From assembly GCA_963556255.1 (NCBI GenBank), contig OY744615.1, positions 12,463,115-12,527,114 of the forward strand: a stretch of DNA of 64,000 bases, in the 5' to 3' direction. The position numbers and the translations under genes are program-made. This DNA is from Allolobophora icterica. Lineage: Eukaryota; Annelida; Clitellata; Crassiclitellata; Lumbricidae. Under the pieces are notes generated by a model. The model had not been told where the DNA came from and did no database searches. It worked only from the letters and a program-made list of their open reading frames with translations. Shown here one piece after another: positions 43,626-56,412 of this stretch; positions within the stretch are counted from its first letter, which is position 1, and every line of letters begins with the position of its first letter.

Positions 43626-44703
43626 GCCAGACTGACCGTCACATTTATTTTCCGTCAACTATAGGCTTTCCTGTATCCAATGCTCTTTATTACTCTACGT
43701 AAGTTTCCAGCGCAAAACACAGATGTCGAGCAAGAAATTAAATGAGGCAAGTCATCCGAATTGCAAGATTCTGTGCTTTACATAAAACGCCAAATTTCCC
43801 ATCCGGATTTTTGTAATCCAATTTGAGAATCGTTCACATTAATTGAACGATGTCTCACCGTGAAGAAGTTAGTTAAGATCTTCATAAGCCTAGGGCAAAG
43901 GTTGAGAAAGTTGCTATAGCATACTAATAAGAAAGCTTAAGTTATAGGTGCGCAGCCTACAGTTGCTTTCATTGAGACACTGAAAATTACAAGTGACTGT
44001 CCATTTTTCTGCGTAATTTTGAAAATACGGAATAGAATATTTAAACAGCTGTAATTTTTGAAACGATGAACATTTTCCAGTCAGATTTTTAGGGATCGTT
44101 TGAAAATCGTTTCCCTCTAAATTCGGAAATTGTGGTAGACATCTCTTTGTCGGTTGCTGTGAAATTGCATTTATCCGGTGCGTCATGTTTTTATTGAGCC
44201 ACCCTGTACAGGAAGCAGATTGGCAGTAGATGCATGTGGCTGTGCCTTCTGCTGTTTTGCGTGAAAATGCTGCAGACAATTCTCAGCATGAATCGGACGC
44301 TGATGCCTCCTCACAGTTCGATGTCAGTGGCGCATCGCAATAATAATCAGCGATTGGAATCGATCGAAGCATGTCCAGCGTTTATACAAAATACAGGACC
44401 TGCTGTGAAAAGACTTTGGCCGACGCGTGTCGAAGGAAAGACATCGGGAAAAGCAGACCGCCTTTGGAGTGTACTGACAGTGCGCCCTTGATGTTCAGGA
44501 ATCAAGAAATTTACGGATAGCAATAATGACCAGATCATTTGGGCAGATCTGGCTCAAGTGGAACGCGGAAGTACCTGTTACATGGATTACGAGACTATTA
44601 AAACAGAAGCATTGTAATAGCGCTATATTTCTTGGTCAGTAAGCTTGTATTATGTGCTGTCTCAGTGAGTATACTGGTGTAGGTCATATGGGAATAATTA
44701 GAC
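43626..44703. other. no supported gene
   Basis: Open frames on both strands (43914-44279, 44234-44491) match no known family. A word resembling a mariner-type end (CAGGGTGGCTCAATAAAAAC, minus strand, near 44190-44212) has no partner nearby. Confidence 0.35.
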
Positions 44704-44800
44704 ATGTTTGCGAAGATGGATTCACGAATATACAAAAAGGAATTTCGCAATTTGCTGGCATGCTATCTTCTTCTAGCCTGTGAGAAGAACTTCTCAACTG
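44704..44800 (+). CDS. possible signal-peptide exon of the lectin/CUB receptor
   Basis: ATG at 44704 (a second in-frame ATG at 44716) leads to FRNLLACYLLLACEKNFSTG with a short hydrophobic core, and the exon ends at an ACTG/GTAACT donor in phase 1. That is the phase required by the Gal_Lectin exon at 49947. The 5.1-kb intron and the modest hydrophobic stretch leave the link unproven. Confidence 0.35.
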
Positions 44801-45933
44801 GTAACTCAATTTTTTCCATCATTTTCTTTGGTCTGTTTATTTTTGTGTCTTATTACTTCTTTGCATATGTATTATATATGAATATGTATTTGCGTATAAA
44901 TACAGACTAATGTTCTAACTACACACCATTTATCACTTGTGGCTGAAATTTCTTTGATGATGTCAACGTTTCTGCGAGGGACTAGGGCCTATCAGTGGAG
45001 ATCATACCTAGAGCTACACAAGCAGCATTCGATACAGGCGAACATGAACATTGCCGTCATTTGTGCTAGGTTTCTAAAGACGCAATAAAATGCGCAGGCA
45101 TACATACACACCTACGAGCATACATTACTAAGTCTCATCTAGATCTGACAGTCCACTGAGTTGTTTGGCATGTTTACCATACGTAAAAATATTAATTTAC
45201 TGTAGTTCCAAGGTAAGGTAGCTTTCGTTTCTAACATGACTCTACCGATATTGAGTTCGTAAAGGTGTTTTTCTGGCAGTTGCAACTATCTTGCGGCGCC
45301 AGACTTTCCAACCACTGGACGACTTTTCCTTACGGGCAATTTCACGTGATTATCCGCTAATCAGTAACCCAAGCGCAGAAGTAAAACTTAAACCTTTCAG
45401 CAATCTGTCCCTTGCCACCAGTGACGTTAAAGAGACCAAGAAAAACGAGTCATTGGCCGAGGGCAGGACGAAGATTCAGACCAAAACACCTTAATCCAGA
45501 GTCACGGGTTAATAGACCAATGAGAATCTTCTTATTCGCTGGTCTGCACTCGGGAGGGTCCAGGAATTCAAAGACGTCATTATTTGTTTTGTGTCGTTTC
45601 CTAAACTTCTTTGTAGCCTCATTCGCCTTCTTTATCCATCATCAAGTCCGACAGCATAGGTCTTGACCTTCGTGTGACTTTATTCTTTTCTTTTCCTAAA
45701 GCACTAATTTGCACTAAGAATTTGCACGAAGTTCGTAATCAATCCAGTTCTTGTTTCTCCTGTATACGGTATTCACCAGTGTTCTCTCTTCTGCCACCAA
45801 CAGCAGCACCTCCTCATTTGTCCTATGAGCTTTCCAGCTGGTTTTGCATAGTTTCTTTAAGATTTTTTGTTCGTTCGACCTGTCACGCAAGCAAATTACT
45901 TTTCGAGAGTGGAAGTCGTTGGACACATAAGCA

Positions 45934-46100
45934 CAGGGGCGTCTACACCATAGAAACCTTGGAGCAAATGCTCCATCCGAGAAATAGGGGGGAGATCTGG
46001 CAATGTGTGTGCCACCATTTTAGGGGGGAGGAACGGGGAGGGGGAAGAAGAGGGGGAAAAGGGACGTTGCTCCAATGACTTAGGGGGATAGACGCCCCTG
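45934..46100. mobile_element. hAT-type MITE (167 bp)
   Basis: Inverted ends CAGGGGCGTCTA (left) and, reversed, CAGGGGCGTCTATCC (right). The flanking 8-mers cataagca and cataagaa agree at seven of eight positions. The interior is rich in GGGGA and has no coding capacity. Confidence 0.85.
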
Positions 46101-46108
46101 CATAAGAA

Positions 46109-48546
46109 TGTCGTCAGCGCTTGAACTGCAGCCACCTCCGCATAATTCGTGCCACCGTAAACATAAACATATTTTCCTTGACAGACAGGCACACAGACAG
46201 AAAGACAGGAAGACAAACAGACAGGCAAGCAGGCAGACAGAGAAAACACAAAGTTGACTTAACAACGCTTGCGAAGAGAATGTGAGCCATCGTTCCCTTG
46301 GCGTGTATTGATGGCGTTTACATCTTTTGTCGCCTCTCAGAGTTGCTCTGTTATTTACGCAACCATTAATCTGACGACTAGAATTTCGTCCGTGGTTTGC
46401 CCTAAGATGACTGCTGCTGACAAGTTAGTGCTTGTCTCGATCGCATCATCGTGTCTAAGTCGATTGGGAACACGTATGGCAGCATCCCACACGATGTCGA
46501 CGTTCTCAGGGTCGTAGAAAATGACACTGACTCAATTAAGACGATTATGCAGTCGGTAACACTGTCACATAGGTTTGTAGACAGTGTCTGGATATAGGTT
46601 ACAGTTAGTAAAAAGATCAGGAGACTGGTTGATTTGTTAGCAATGGTGATTGTTAGTGGTCATGATTGCTATTAGTAAGTGGTTTGCTTAGGCGTCGGGT
46701 GTTGTGTTATTATAAGCATAATATGATTTGATTTGTATTATTTGGGCGAACGGCGAAATGAGTCCTACGAGATTTCACGAGATTATTTATTTCACCGGTA
46801 GCCTGCCACTGTATTAGTATAAGTGTTGATATTGCGATAATGCTTTATTTGGTGGCGAATAAACTGCTTACTTACTTATTTACATAACATATAAGACACG
46901 TTTATGTAGTCCGATGTTACACAGGATTTAAATAGCGTCTCTATAAACTCTTGGCCTTGCACTGGCGGCAGAACAGAGGAGATGACAAAACGTCGCCACT
47001 ACTACAGCAGGTTCTACTGGTCAGTTCTTCCTCCCCTCCGTGTTCCAGGTTAAGGGTCCATGCCTGGCGTCAACGGACCCCTCCCCAGACATAGGAACCG
47101 ACTCTGACGGGAGCAGCCGTGCACTTATTGGGCACTCAGTGTGTCGAGCTTCCGCCTGTGCCTCCACCGACTACATTAGTCCGATGGTTTGGCGGTATAT
47201 ATATATATATATATATATCTATATATATATATGCATATGTGTATGCGTATATATATATAATTGTATATATAACTATATATTTATAACTCGTTGCGGTTGA
47301 ATTACCCGGTCGAACGATCGCCAGAGGGCAGATGATGTTGAGTGAACTAATTTTAACTGAACGCAGATGATGCGCTCATTAGTGCGATACCTATATGATC
47401 GTCATAACGTTTATGCATCCTACATAGGTCTGTATAGTAGGCCTATAGCACGTATGGTTAGAAATTCAGCTGTGATTTTGAACACTTGAGGCTTTTGAAT
47501 TTAAAACTTGTGTACGTAGAAATTCACAAATCAATTAAAACATTATTTATCAGAAATCTATGTAAATGATTTAAGCGTCGTGGTCCCTTTGATCTCGTTA
47601 CGTCTCTGGTCCATGTAGATAATTGGGTCACAACTACACGTGTCTCTTCCTTTTGTACACTTCTGGATCCGCCATTATTGTCTTTTATTGCCCAACAGTC
47701 TCTGTCTAAGCCGCAGATGTTATAGGATGCTGTACTGCGGAGTTTTTCTTTGATACGACTGTCTGCCACAACCGGAAATTTCATTTGTTTTCCAAACCGT
47801 CCACATTTATTGTATTTGGAAACGCTGGGCTTCCGTGGAACGGGAAACAGGAAACGGGAACTGTAAATGGAAACGCCCGAGAAAACAGTGCGGCCTTAGA
47901 CATTGAAACACAAGGAACGGCCGGTGCTCTGTCACTGCAGATTCCTGTATGATTCAGTTAGTCCGATCCTGTGTGCGTTCAAAGAAGGTAATAGGTTCAG
48001 CTGGAAAATATTAGCTTGTCTGTCTTCGTCTTGACTAGTGATTACATTCAGTCCCAAGCAACGATTGGGGATTATTAAAGTAATGTATTGCTGCATTGTA
48101 TTTAAAGATTTCTAAAGCGCCTCTCTCAGTACTGCTCAGTCACTGCTCTTAAGGTGCTTAAGCAGTCCTAAGACGCAGGACGAATCAATACCTGCAGCCA
48201 GCTAATGTTTCATGTAATGCAATGGAGTGTTTGTAGACCTATCGGACTATATATTGCAAGGTCGTAATGAACTCAGCTAAACAAAACAATTGGCTGAAGA
48301 ACTTCTTTAATAACCTCACTTCAAACTCTTCAAAAACGTTGCCTTACACATGTGCACCTATATTTTCTTACTCAAAAATTGGAAAGCCAATAGGATCTCT
48401 GGCCCAAAATTTTCTACATGTAAAGATTGATCTCGAGAACAAAACGAGCTATAAAAATAATGTAAAAAGTGACTTTCTACATCCGATTCAATTGTAGGAG
48501 TGATAAGTAAGTACATGATTAGAGTTGCCAGGTGCTGATCCTTCTG
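46109..48546. other. intronic or intergenic, no exon supported
   Basis: A GTCTGTCTT-type simple tract lies on the minus strand at 46180-46245, an (AT)n tract at 47195-47290, and a LINE 3'-end relic near 48115 (AAAGCGCCTCTCTCAG). If the exon at 44704 belongs to the receptor, all of this is intron. Confidence 0.35.
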
Positions 48547-48605
48547 AAATATTCAGATCCTTTTGTGTAAGTATAATACACTTACACAGAAGGATCTGAA
48601 TATTT
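48547..48605. other. perfect-type hairpin A
   Basis: Arms of 26 nt (AAATATTCAGATCCTT-TGTGTAAGT against its reverse complement) differ at one position around a loop of seven nt. Pairing extends imperfectly another 10 nt outward. A hairpin RNA or cruciform is possible. Confidence 0.8.
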
Positions 48606-48611
48606 CTGAAA

Positions 48612-48648
48612 GTACAGGCATTTGAGATATTATCTCAAATGCCTGTAC
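48612..48648. other. perfect 37-nt palindrome B
   Basis: Eighteen bases (GTACAGGCATTTGAGATA) are followed after one base by their exact reverse complement. It stands six bases after hairpin A. Confidence 0.9.
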
Positions 48649-49620
48649 GTCAATCTCGTTAAATATTCAAGTTTTGCAGGCATATAAAGCCGTACTGAAT
48701 ACATTTGCTCTCACTATTTTAAAGGTTTTTGTATACAACCAGTGTAATATGGATGGTAATAATAATACCAAATGGCAAATACTTGAACCATTCTTATTAG
48801 TAGTAATATTACTATCCTAATTATAGTCAATGTGTTACTATTAATAGAAAGACTTCGTATGCAGAGGAGATGGTATATTAGAAAGTATTGGCTGCATGAA
48901 TGCACCACCATGGATTAAGAGAAGTATTGACTTGTAGTCTTGCACATCAACTGAACTGTAGAGTGCTTGTTATTTGTGTATTTGTTCTGCCGATACAGCC
49001 TCGATAGACCTATCTAGTATTGCCATTTCATTACATCCCACTTACTCGTGTCCTCTGCTATTCATATTCGCAAAATTATCCGCAAATCGAGTGGCGTATC
49101 TGGTAAATCTCGGCCATTTCACAAACGAGCGGTTATCGACTTTAAATATTTGTCCCAGTCTTTGAATCGTCGGTCTTCCATACAACTGGACTCCATTTCC
49201 GATGTTTGCCGAACTCGGTCGTCACGACGTGTCACATGGGCGCGGACCTTTGAAGGTGGTCGTCTGAATGGCGCGACCAGTCCACCAATCGAATTCTGCT
49301 CTGACGGGACTATACGTGTATGGAACGCCTTGTATAAATAAAAAGGAATATCGGGATTAACTGTTATTTTCTGAAAAGATTTTGCATGTACTTAAGAGAT
49401 CAGGTTTGAGAGGAGTATCACACGCTTACAAACTGACGCGATGAACTTAGTAGGTTCATGTCATTCATGGAAATTTCAGATCGAATAAGCTAAAGAAGGA
49501 AAGGAAGCCGCTCAGTTATGACACACCTTTTCAACGCTGAGTTGTTCTCAGATTGTAATCGTCGTAATTGTTATCTCGAAATTTTAAAGCGCTTTTTAAA
49601 GGCTGGTTGGACGGACGTAT

Positions 49621-49890
49621 GGATGGGCAGATGGACTGATGGATGGATGGATGGATGGATGGATGGATGGATGGATGGATGGATGGATGGATGGATGGAT
49701 GGATGGATGGATGGATGGATGGATGGATGGATGGAGGGACGGACGGACGGACGGACGGACGGACGGACGGACGGACGAACGGACGAATGGATTGGCAGAT
49801 CGACGGATGAATGGACGATGGTCAGGCAGACCTACGTAAGGATGAATTGATGGATGCATGGACGGACGGATGGACGGACTGACGGAATAG
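49621..49890. repeat. (GGAT)n/(GGAC)n microsatellite
   Basis: A pure ATGG tract (49638-49735) grades into ACGG (49736-49790) and a worn tail. All Trp/Met/Asp-rich and Ser/His/Pro-rich frames here are artefacts. The array ends about 55 bp before the lectin exon. Confidence 0.95.
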
Positions 49891-49946
49891 GTGGATCAGA
49901 GAAGACGACAATCATTCCAGTTATAAACTCATGTCTGTGTCAGCAG

Positions 49947-50237
49947 GAGGTCAAGAGCTTCGTTTTGACTACGCCTGCTTCAACACTTTGTTCGAGATCT
50001 CTTGTTCCGACACGGATATCATTCTATTCGAGTCAGCACGCTATGGGAGAAACAACGCGACCGTGGCGACACGATGCGACATTCCTTTCACTCGCAACTG
50101 CGACATCGACGTTCACTTTCCGCTGAATCGCGCATGCGCAGGAAGAAGCAAGTGTACGTTGGCCGTCAACACGGGATTCTTTGGTGACCCCTGTGGCTAT
50201 GAGGAATTCCTGGCTGTCAGCTACAGATGCGTTCAAG
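49947..50237 (+). CDS. receptor exon: Gal_Lectin (SUEL/RBL) domain
   Basis: Acceptor TGTGTCAGCAG precedes 49947 and the donor is GGTAAAC after 50237, phase 1 at both ends. The 96 codons give a full galactose/rhamnose-binding lectin domain: LRFDYACFNTLFEISC, the A-YGR motif (SARYGR), C-DIPFTRNC, and the C-terminal FFGDPCGYEEFLAVSYRC. YGR and DPC-G-KYL-type residues form the sugar site. Eight or more Cys suit four to five disulfides. Confidence 0.88.
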
Positions 50238-50506
50238 GTAAACAGTGAATGAAGTAGAACAGCCTTATACTGTGTGTGTGCTTACTTAACTCACTCTCCT
50301 ACGACAAGGTAACAGCAAAGTAGTAGCTTCTGTTTAACGACACTGTGTGATAACAAATATTATTAGCGTCGCCCTCCTCCTTTATCCTAGCTTGGGACTG
50401 GCACAGCCAGAGTAGAAGCAGCAGTGGCGGAGTTGTAGCAGCAGAATGTTGGTTTCTATGATTATATTTGAAGTCACCTGCCAAATGCATGCTCAAGTTA
50501 AAGAAT

Positions 50507-50600
50507 TATAATTGTAATTGTAATCGAACTTTTATATAGCGCCACTTAAAGAGCGAACTGATCAGAAGCGCTGGTGAAGTAGTAATATATGGCATTCTGG
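50507..50600 (-). mobile_element. LINE 3'-tail relic
   Basis: An (AATTGT)n tract is followed by AACTTTTATATAGCGCCAC and a facing AGCGC word. This is the same tail type as the LINE at 52831, with no reverse-transcriptase frame left. It lies in the receptor intron, antisense. Confidence 0.6.
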
Positions 50601-51922
50601 ATGGGATTCGTATTTTTAGCGTCGCCTGCAGTGTGCTGCATGAATCATTCTCAGCAGTTGAAGCTGTGAAAGCATTAATGGTGACAGTCAAATCATTGAT
50701 AACGCTGACGAAAAGCTGTTGGCACGACACATCCGCAGTTTAGTAAGTGTTCGTTTTTGGTGCACATCGCTAGGACTGTCCGAGGTTCACTCATACGGAA
50801 AGTGGACTTTGGTTCGTTGACTAAGTCTTCTCACAAATGCTGCACGCAAAAGTAACAGATGAATGAGAGATATTCTGCTAAGGCGAGCTCTATCACCTGC
50901 CACGCAATTGCCAGTCAGTCAGCCACGCAAGTGCCAGTGGGTCAGCGTTACCGTGTTCTGCAAACGCATCGTGACTTAGTCGATTTGTCACTTCCAGTGC
51001 CAAACTACATTTATCTGGTGTGACACCAAAGCCTGTTACCTCAGACAATGATTGCCATATCTGCAATGTAAACGGTCTTCCTAACGCATAATTATACATG
51101 TACAGTTACTACCCTCAGTCGAGTCGTTTTAGATATTTCGAGAAATGCATCTGTCTAGCCTAATCGACATGCCACTCCCATCTGCATACACATTTTTGAA
51201 TAAATTTGACACTGAAATTTGTCTATAAACTCAGTAGCCATTTGCTATAGCAAACTATTTTAATTGTTTAAGTTAATTAAGCCAAACAAAAGACGAGCAA
51301 AATATAATTTTGCACTAAAATGCTATTTGTGGCGGTAGGCCTATAAGGTTCTACTTTCAAGTGGGAGACGGTCAAATATACGAGAAGGAACGATGTGAGC
51401 GAATTACTTTACGAGATCACGAGACCAACAGGTTCCCACGTTCTGCAGCAGTGTTCATCGACCTATCTTTTTTCAGTCTTCCGCCCGCCATCAGACTGGC
51501 CGACTCATCATCATCATCATCATCATGATCTAGCTGGCTCGAGACAGATCTCCCTTGATGTATTACAGGGCTGAACCGACCATTGATGCTTGGTCGAAAA
51601 GGAGGATCTTGATCAATTAGATCCTCAACCGGAAGCCAGTGCAGTGTCCTTCGTATGTAATTTGAACATAAAAGAATTTTGCAGATTGGCTATGACCCAG
51701 GAAGCGCAGTTAAGGATAGACTGAAGCTGACGAATTCTGACCTTTGGTAGCAAGGACAGCGTTGTAAAAGTCCATGTATGTCTATTGTCTCTACTTAGTC
51801 AACGCTTTTAACGTACCTCACAATAGCGCTCAACAAACATATTTGAAAGCTTAATTTATCTGCATGCTTATGCGAAAATTATACATGCACGTATCTGGGA
51901 GAAGATTATAATGTTTATTTAG

Positions 51923-52282
51923 TGTCTGAGATTCGGAGCAAGTGCTCTGACTCATCCTCGGGGTTCCAACTGCTCGATCATGGCTACCTGTCGAGCCCCA
52001 ATTACCCTGGCAAGTACTTCATGGATGTTGAATGCTTCTGGAAGATATCAGTTCCGAGATGGCAGACGATCCGACTGACACTGCTCGACTTCGAGATGGA
52101 CGTAAAGCGCGGTGGCAGGTGCTACGATTTGGTCAAGATCTTAGTCGACGACGAGGTATTCTTTAGCGATTGCGGGGCGCTTGGTAAACAGGTGCTCGAT
52201 ATTCCCGTCAGCCAGGCGACTGTTCTCTTCAGGACCGGCAGAAGTAGCATCACGCAGAGGGGTTTCATAATGCATTTCGAGG
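51923..52282 (+). CDS. receptor exon: CUB domain
   Basis: Acceptor TTTATTTAG precedes 51923 and GGTAAGAG follows 52282, phase 1 at both ends. About 119 codons carry CUB signatures: GYLSSPNYPGKYFMDVECFWKI, WQTIRLTLLDFEMD, RCYDLVKI and the second disulfide region FFSDCG, ending in RGFIMHFEG. CUB domains bind proteins or carbohydrate, often with Ca2+. Open reading continues past the donor to 52341 but is not coding. Confidence 0.9.
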
Positions 52283-52830
52283 GTAAGAGACACATTTCCA
52301 ATCTGTATAATAAACCATGCATGCACATCTACAGCGTTTGAGAGCCAATGAATTAGTTTATAGTCCAACTTTGTTGTTTCGTATCGTAGGCCTATCTAGA
52401 GATTTACAAGGCGCCTCGTGCAGCATAGACTATTCAGAGGCGTTATGCAATGTAAACTTTGAATCTGTACAATGTGCACAGTAACAAACAATGTTCACAG
52501 TAGCAAACTTGTATAATAAAATTAAAATTGTAGGTTATTTATTCCATCATAGAGATGAAACGATGCTGTTTTTTGGTCAGTAACGGGACGCGTGTAGCGG
52601 GACACAAAGTCAACATCAATGTTAAGGTGTATTCGGTGAACGAAAAATAAAAATAATGTTTGTGAGAAATATGGTATTTCATATTTGCATTCTCTATACT
52701 ACGAATTTTTGGAATTTGCGGTTTCATCTTCTGTTTTAAGTATTTTCGGTTTTTTAAAACCGACTTCGGTGTCGGTTTCGGTTTTCTGCTATCTCAGTAT
52801 CGCTTTAATATCGGTTAAACCAACCCATCA

Positions 52831-53150
52831 CTTTGTAATTGTAATTGTAATTGAACATTTATATAGCGCCACTCAAATCAGTGGCGCTCTCGACCCGCAT
52901 CACTGCCAAAACCGGCAAAAAGATAGGTTTTCAAGCGTCTACGGAACTGAAGAGGAGAGAGGACAAGAAGCTCTTGGCGGAGGGTCTGGGGAAGACTGTT
53001 CCAGGCTGAAGGACCCACATAGGCAAAGCTCCTAGATTGGGCCGTGGAGGAGTGCATACGCGGAACAACCATAAGGCCACGGGCCGAGGATCGCAAGGAG
53101 GCCCTCTCAGGTAGGGAAGAAACTTTACCTCAGTAGTCCAGCGGAAGACA
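52831..53150 (-). mobile_element. 5'-truncated LINE 3' end in receptor intron
   Basis: The minus strand encodes RT C-terminal residues (SFAYVGPSAWNSLPQTLRQE, RRLKTYLF) and ends with GGCGCTATATAAATG and (CAATTA)n. A GATCAGTGGCGCTC stem faces the tail, as in its relatives. Confidence 0.8.
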
Positions 53151-53329
53151 ATCGAATGTATTATTCAAAAACAAACCTATCCAATTTATTATTCACGATA
53201 TTATATACTAATTTAAGTCAACCAGTCATTTTACCATAATCATTGTTCGCCGAGTCTACTGTAAGAACTGCACTGTTGAACGACAGAGTTGTTCTTACTG
53301 CAGTAGCCACAGTGCAGTAGAGGCACTTG

Positions 53330-54050
53330 GGGCCTGGATGTCGTTCAATTGTTTGCACCTCAATGCATCCAAAACGCAATTTATACGGCTGCGTAATGGG
53401 CAGCAGAAGAGAAAAATAGATTTTCTTGCTATATCTGCTGTCATTCTGTCGGCAATCTTTGGGGTCGTCCACGACCAGGAACTTAATTATCCTGAACACC
53501 TGAATCATGCATATCGTGCTTTTTTTCAGTTGCGACAATTGTCCCATTCACTTTAACCCAATACTGCACTTGCTCTTGTTCATGCGTTCTTGACTAGTGC
53601 AGCCTTTCTTTTGGGGGAATTGGAAAGCTTAAACGCGTGCCGAGTGCAGCTGCAAAGCTTACTGCCATGGTGGCATTTCGAAACTCGAAAATGTCTCGTA
53701 TTATATGTGTGACCTACGCTGTTGGCTGGCTACTTCCCAGCGTATTGAATTTAAGATTTCGGTCTGGGTCTGGCGGTGCTAGTCTGGTAGTTCCCATGAC
53801 CACTCAGGCCTACGGGAGTTCTGCTGCCTCATTTCGGGTTTGGCTGCCTGCGAAAAAACTTTCTTTTGTAGTTGGTCCGTTCACACGGAATAACGTTCCT
53901 TACTGTCTGCATATTATTTTGACCAGGGGCTCTTCATACACCTTCTACAAACATATGAAACTGTTCTTTTCCACTATGGTTGAGCTGGGGGGGGCGCCTC
54001 TGAGGTTGTATCTTGAAAATAAATACTCTGAATGAATGAATGAAGTATTT
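53330..54050 (+). mobile_element. decayed LINE fragment, sense in receptor intron
   Basis: Reading in shifting frames shows CLHLNASKTQFIRLRNGQQ, HAYRAFFQLRQLSHSL and a final LYLENKYSE, the RT thumb and C-terminal end of a CR1/L2-like element, followed by a (TGAA)n tail at 54030-54045. Several frameshifts. Confidence 0.7.
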
Positions 54051-54164
54051 GCAGGGAACATTCTTTGTTGGCTGCAGTACAGAACTTCCTCTCGAACACA
54101 CAGTCGCAAACGTTCAATCGATTTAGATCATGTATCTATAATTGTGCGTTGGATTGATTTGCAG

Positions 54165-54356
54165 GTGCTGGTCCAGGCTGCGCGGAGTACGAAACAGCAG
54201 AACATCTGAACGTTACCTATTTCCAGATTGGCGGGATATTGTTTGCCAATGCATCCTGCGAGCCAGGATTCCATTTTGCGGGCATCCACGGGAAAGTCTT
54301 CCTTACTTTGGAGTGCCTAGGAGTCATTTGGAGTAGCCCAATACCCGAATGTGTCG
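54165..54356 (+). CDS. receptor exon: CCP/sushi domain
   Basis: Acceptor GATTTGCAG precedes 54165 and GTCAGT follows 54356, phase 1 at both ends. The 63 codons match a short complement control module: four Cys in the order C...C(ASCEPGF)...C(LTLECLG)...C(IPEC), with the W of the last strand (VIWSSPIPEC). Confidence 0.82.
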
Positions 54357-54659
54357 GTCAGTGAAAGGGTCAAGTGTATATCTTTATTGATACTAGGTGG
54401 TATCTTCCTCTGTGCAAGTCCTGCCTTTGGCAGGTTCTTTATTCCAATTGCTGCATTGTTTGTCGTTTATTTTGTCCTTTCTTACACCATCCGCTGCTCA
54501 GTCCGGTTCTTGTTGGTGATCCAGTTCAACACTGCAGTTCTCGACCTTTCCGCAGATCGCGCATCCTTTCTTTCTTCAAGTGTTCAAAGGAATCTCAAAA
54601 CCTGGAGACATGTGCTATTCTTGTTCGGGGTATAGCATTCATCAATTCAAAGTTCCGAT

Positions 54660-55841
54660 TGATTAATGGATGTAATATACAATAGTAGAGGTTGACTTCT
54701 GTGGCGCCTGTAAGTTAATGCAAAGCTTGGACACAAAAATATATGCAGACAGACCACTTAAAATACCAGACCAATCAAGGCTGTGGCAAAAATTGCTGAA
54801 TCGCCGAAATGTAGTATACAGTTCCGCATCTTCCGCTACGAATTTCTAACGACTCTAAGTGACTAGATTTTACATCAGGCTCAGAATTCTCTTGAATTCT
54901 GTCGGCCTTTGTTTTAGGCCTACAAATGTGAAAATAGTAAAGCTGACCCACTATGCCTGAACTGTTATAGACTACCTTATAATTGTTGGCGGTAATAAGA
55001 TGATTATGACTGGCCTTCCGTGACCACTTTGCATTGATTATGTTATAATATGTTTATCTCTTGTCGCTCTAAACTCATTGCTCAAACTGGCTTTGATACT
55101 TTATGCTCAAATAATTCCTGTTTTCAGGCATTTAGCGTAGCAAGAACCGCTTAAAATAGGTTATTGGAAGGCACGAAATAGATGTTAATATACCTAGAGC
55201 GGTAAACTATTGTGAGTAATGTTACCAGTAACGCTAATAGTTGCTATTATAATACTAATAAGTGTTATTTTATAAAGCTGTTCATACTTACCTCGTTCCG
55301 TCGGTGAAGAATCACTCGCCAACCGCATCAATTCCATTCAACCGTGTCTACTTTGATAGACCAGCCATGTTTGTCGGTAGGTTATAGAAGCATTTCTTTG
55401 TAGTCAGCGCATTTAGTTAGACCTCGGTTACAATGAAATCTTTTAGTTTTTTTGCTTCTTTCACAACTGAACAGTGCTTTGAAATAATGGCGAGACAATG
55501 CTCTCTGCTCAAAAAGCTCTTTAAATTTCTGAAAGAGTGTTTCAACTTTGTCCTGAGATCAATAGGCGAACATCATACCTCGAGAATTTCTGGTCCAGAA
55601 ATCGGTCATATAAGACGGAATGTACTTAGGCCCTACTAATAATTATCATGCTTTTTCAAATTTGTAGGTAGGCCTAAGTACATTTAGTTTTGCGTAACGA
55701 CGCTGTATTCAAACGAGGTTCATTGGCGTCGCCCTCCTCCTTCAACCAGGCTTGGGAATGGCACCACTCGAGTACGGCAGTGTTGGAATTTGTTCTGTTG
55801 CTTGTGATCAAAGTGCTTTGGTGTTGACTTGCATCTTGTAG
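54660..55841. other. receptor intron, nothing further seen
   Basis: No additional exon with matching phase could be supported between the CCP and transmembrane exons. Confidence 0.4.
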
Positions 55842-55917
55842 GCATTGGACTTGGCGTCGCAATTGTTGTCTTTCTTCTGATTTCACTGGCCACAGCATTT
55901 CACTATCATCGTCTCAG
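55842..55917 (+). CDS. receptor exon: transmembrane helix
   Basis: Acceptor CATCTTGTAG precedes 55842 and GGTAATAG follows 55917; entry phase 1, exit phase 2. It encodes GIGLGVAIVVFLLISLATAF, then HYHRLR, a classic single-pass helix with a basic stop-transfer end. Entry phase fits the CCP exon. Confidence 0.8.
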
Positions 55918-55940
55918 GTAATAGTTAAACATTAACAATT

Positions 55941-55941
55941 C

Positions 55942-56026
<85 letters not shown>

Positions 56027-56027
56027 A

Positions 56028-56086
<59 letters not shown>

Positions 56087-56136
56087 ATAGTAGCAGTAAT
56101 AGTAGTAGCAGTGGTAGTAGTAGTAATAATAGTAGC

Positions 56137-56201
<65 letters not shown>

Positions 56202-56202
56202 C

Positions 56203-56237
<35 letters not shown>

Positions 56238-56247
56238 CAGTAGCAGT

Positions 56248-56296
<49 letters not shown>

Positions 56297-56355
56297 ATAG
56301 TGATGGCGGCGGCGGCGGCGGTGGCGGTGGCGGTGGCGATGGCGATGGCGGTGGC

Positions 56356-56387
<32 letters not shown>

Positions 56388-56412
56388 TGGTGGTGGTGGT
56401 GGTGGTGGTGAG
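55941..56412. repeat. (GTA)n/(GCA)n/(GTG)n trinucleotide repeat, 470 bp
   Basis: Begins 24 bp after the transmembrane exon's donor. Poly-Val, poly-Leu, poly-Ala and poly-Pro frames on both strands are artefacts of the repeat. Confidence 0.95.

Noticed and set aside
44160..44215. mariner-type terminal repeat
   Set aside because: One end-like word only; no partner end or transposase found.
49048..49341. Open frame ending in a reverse-transcriptase-like WNALYK
   Set aside because: The resemblance to LINE C-termini is a few residues only; no tail or catalytic motif nearby.
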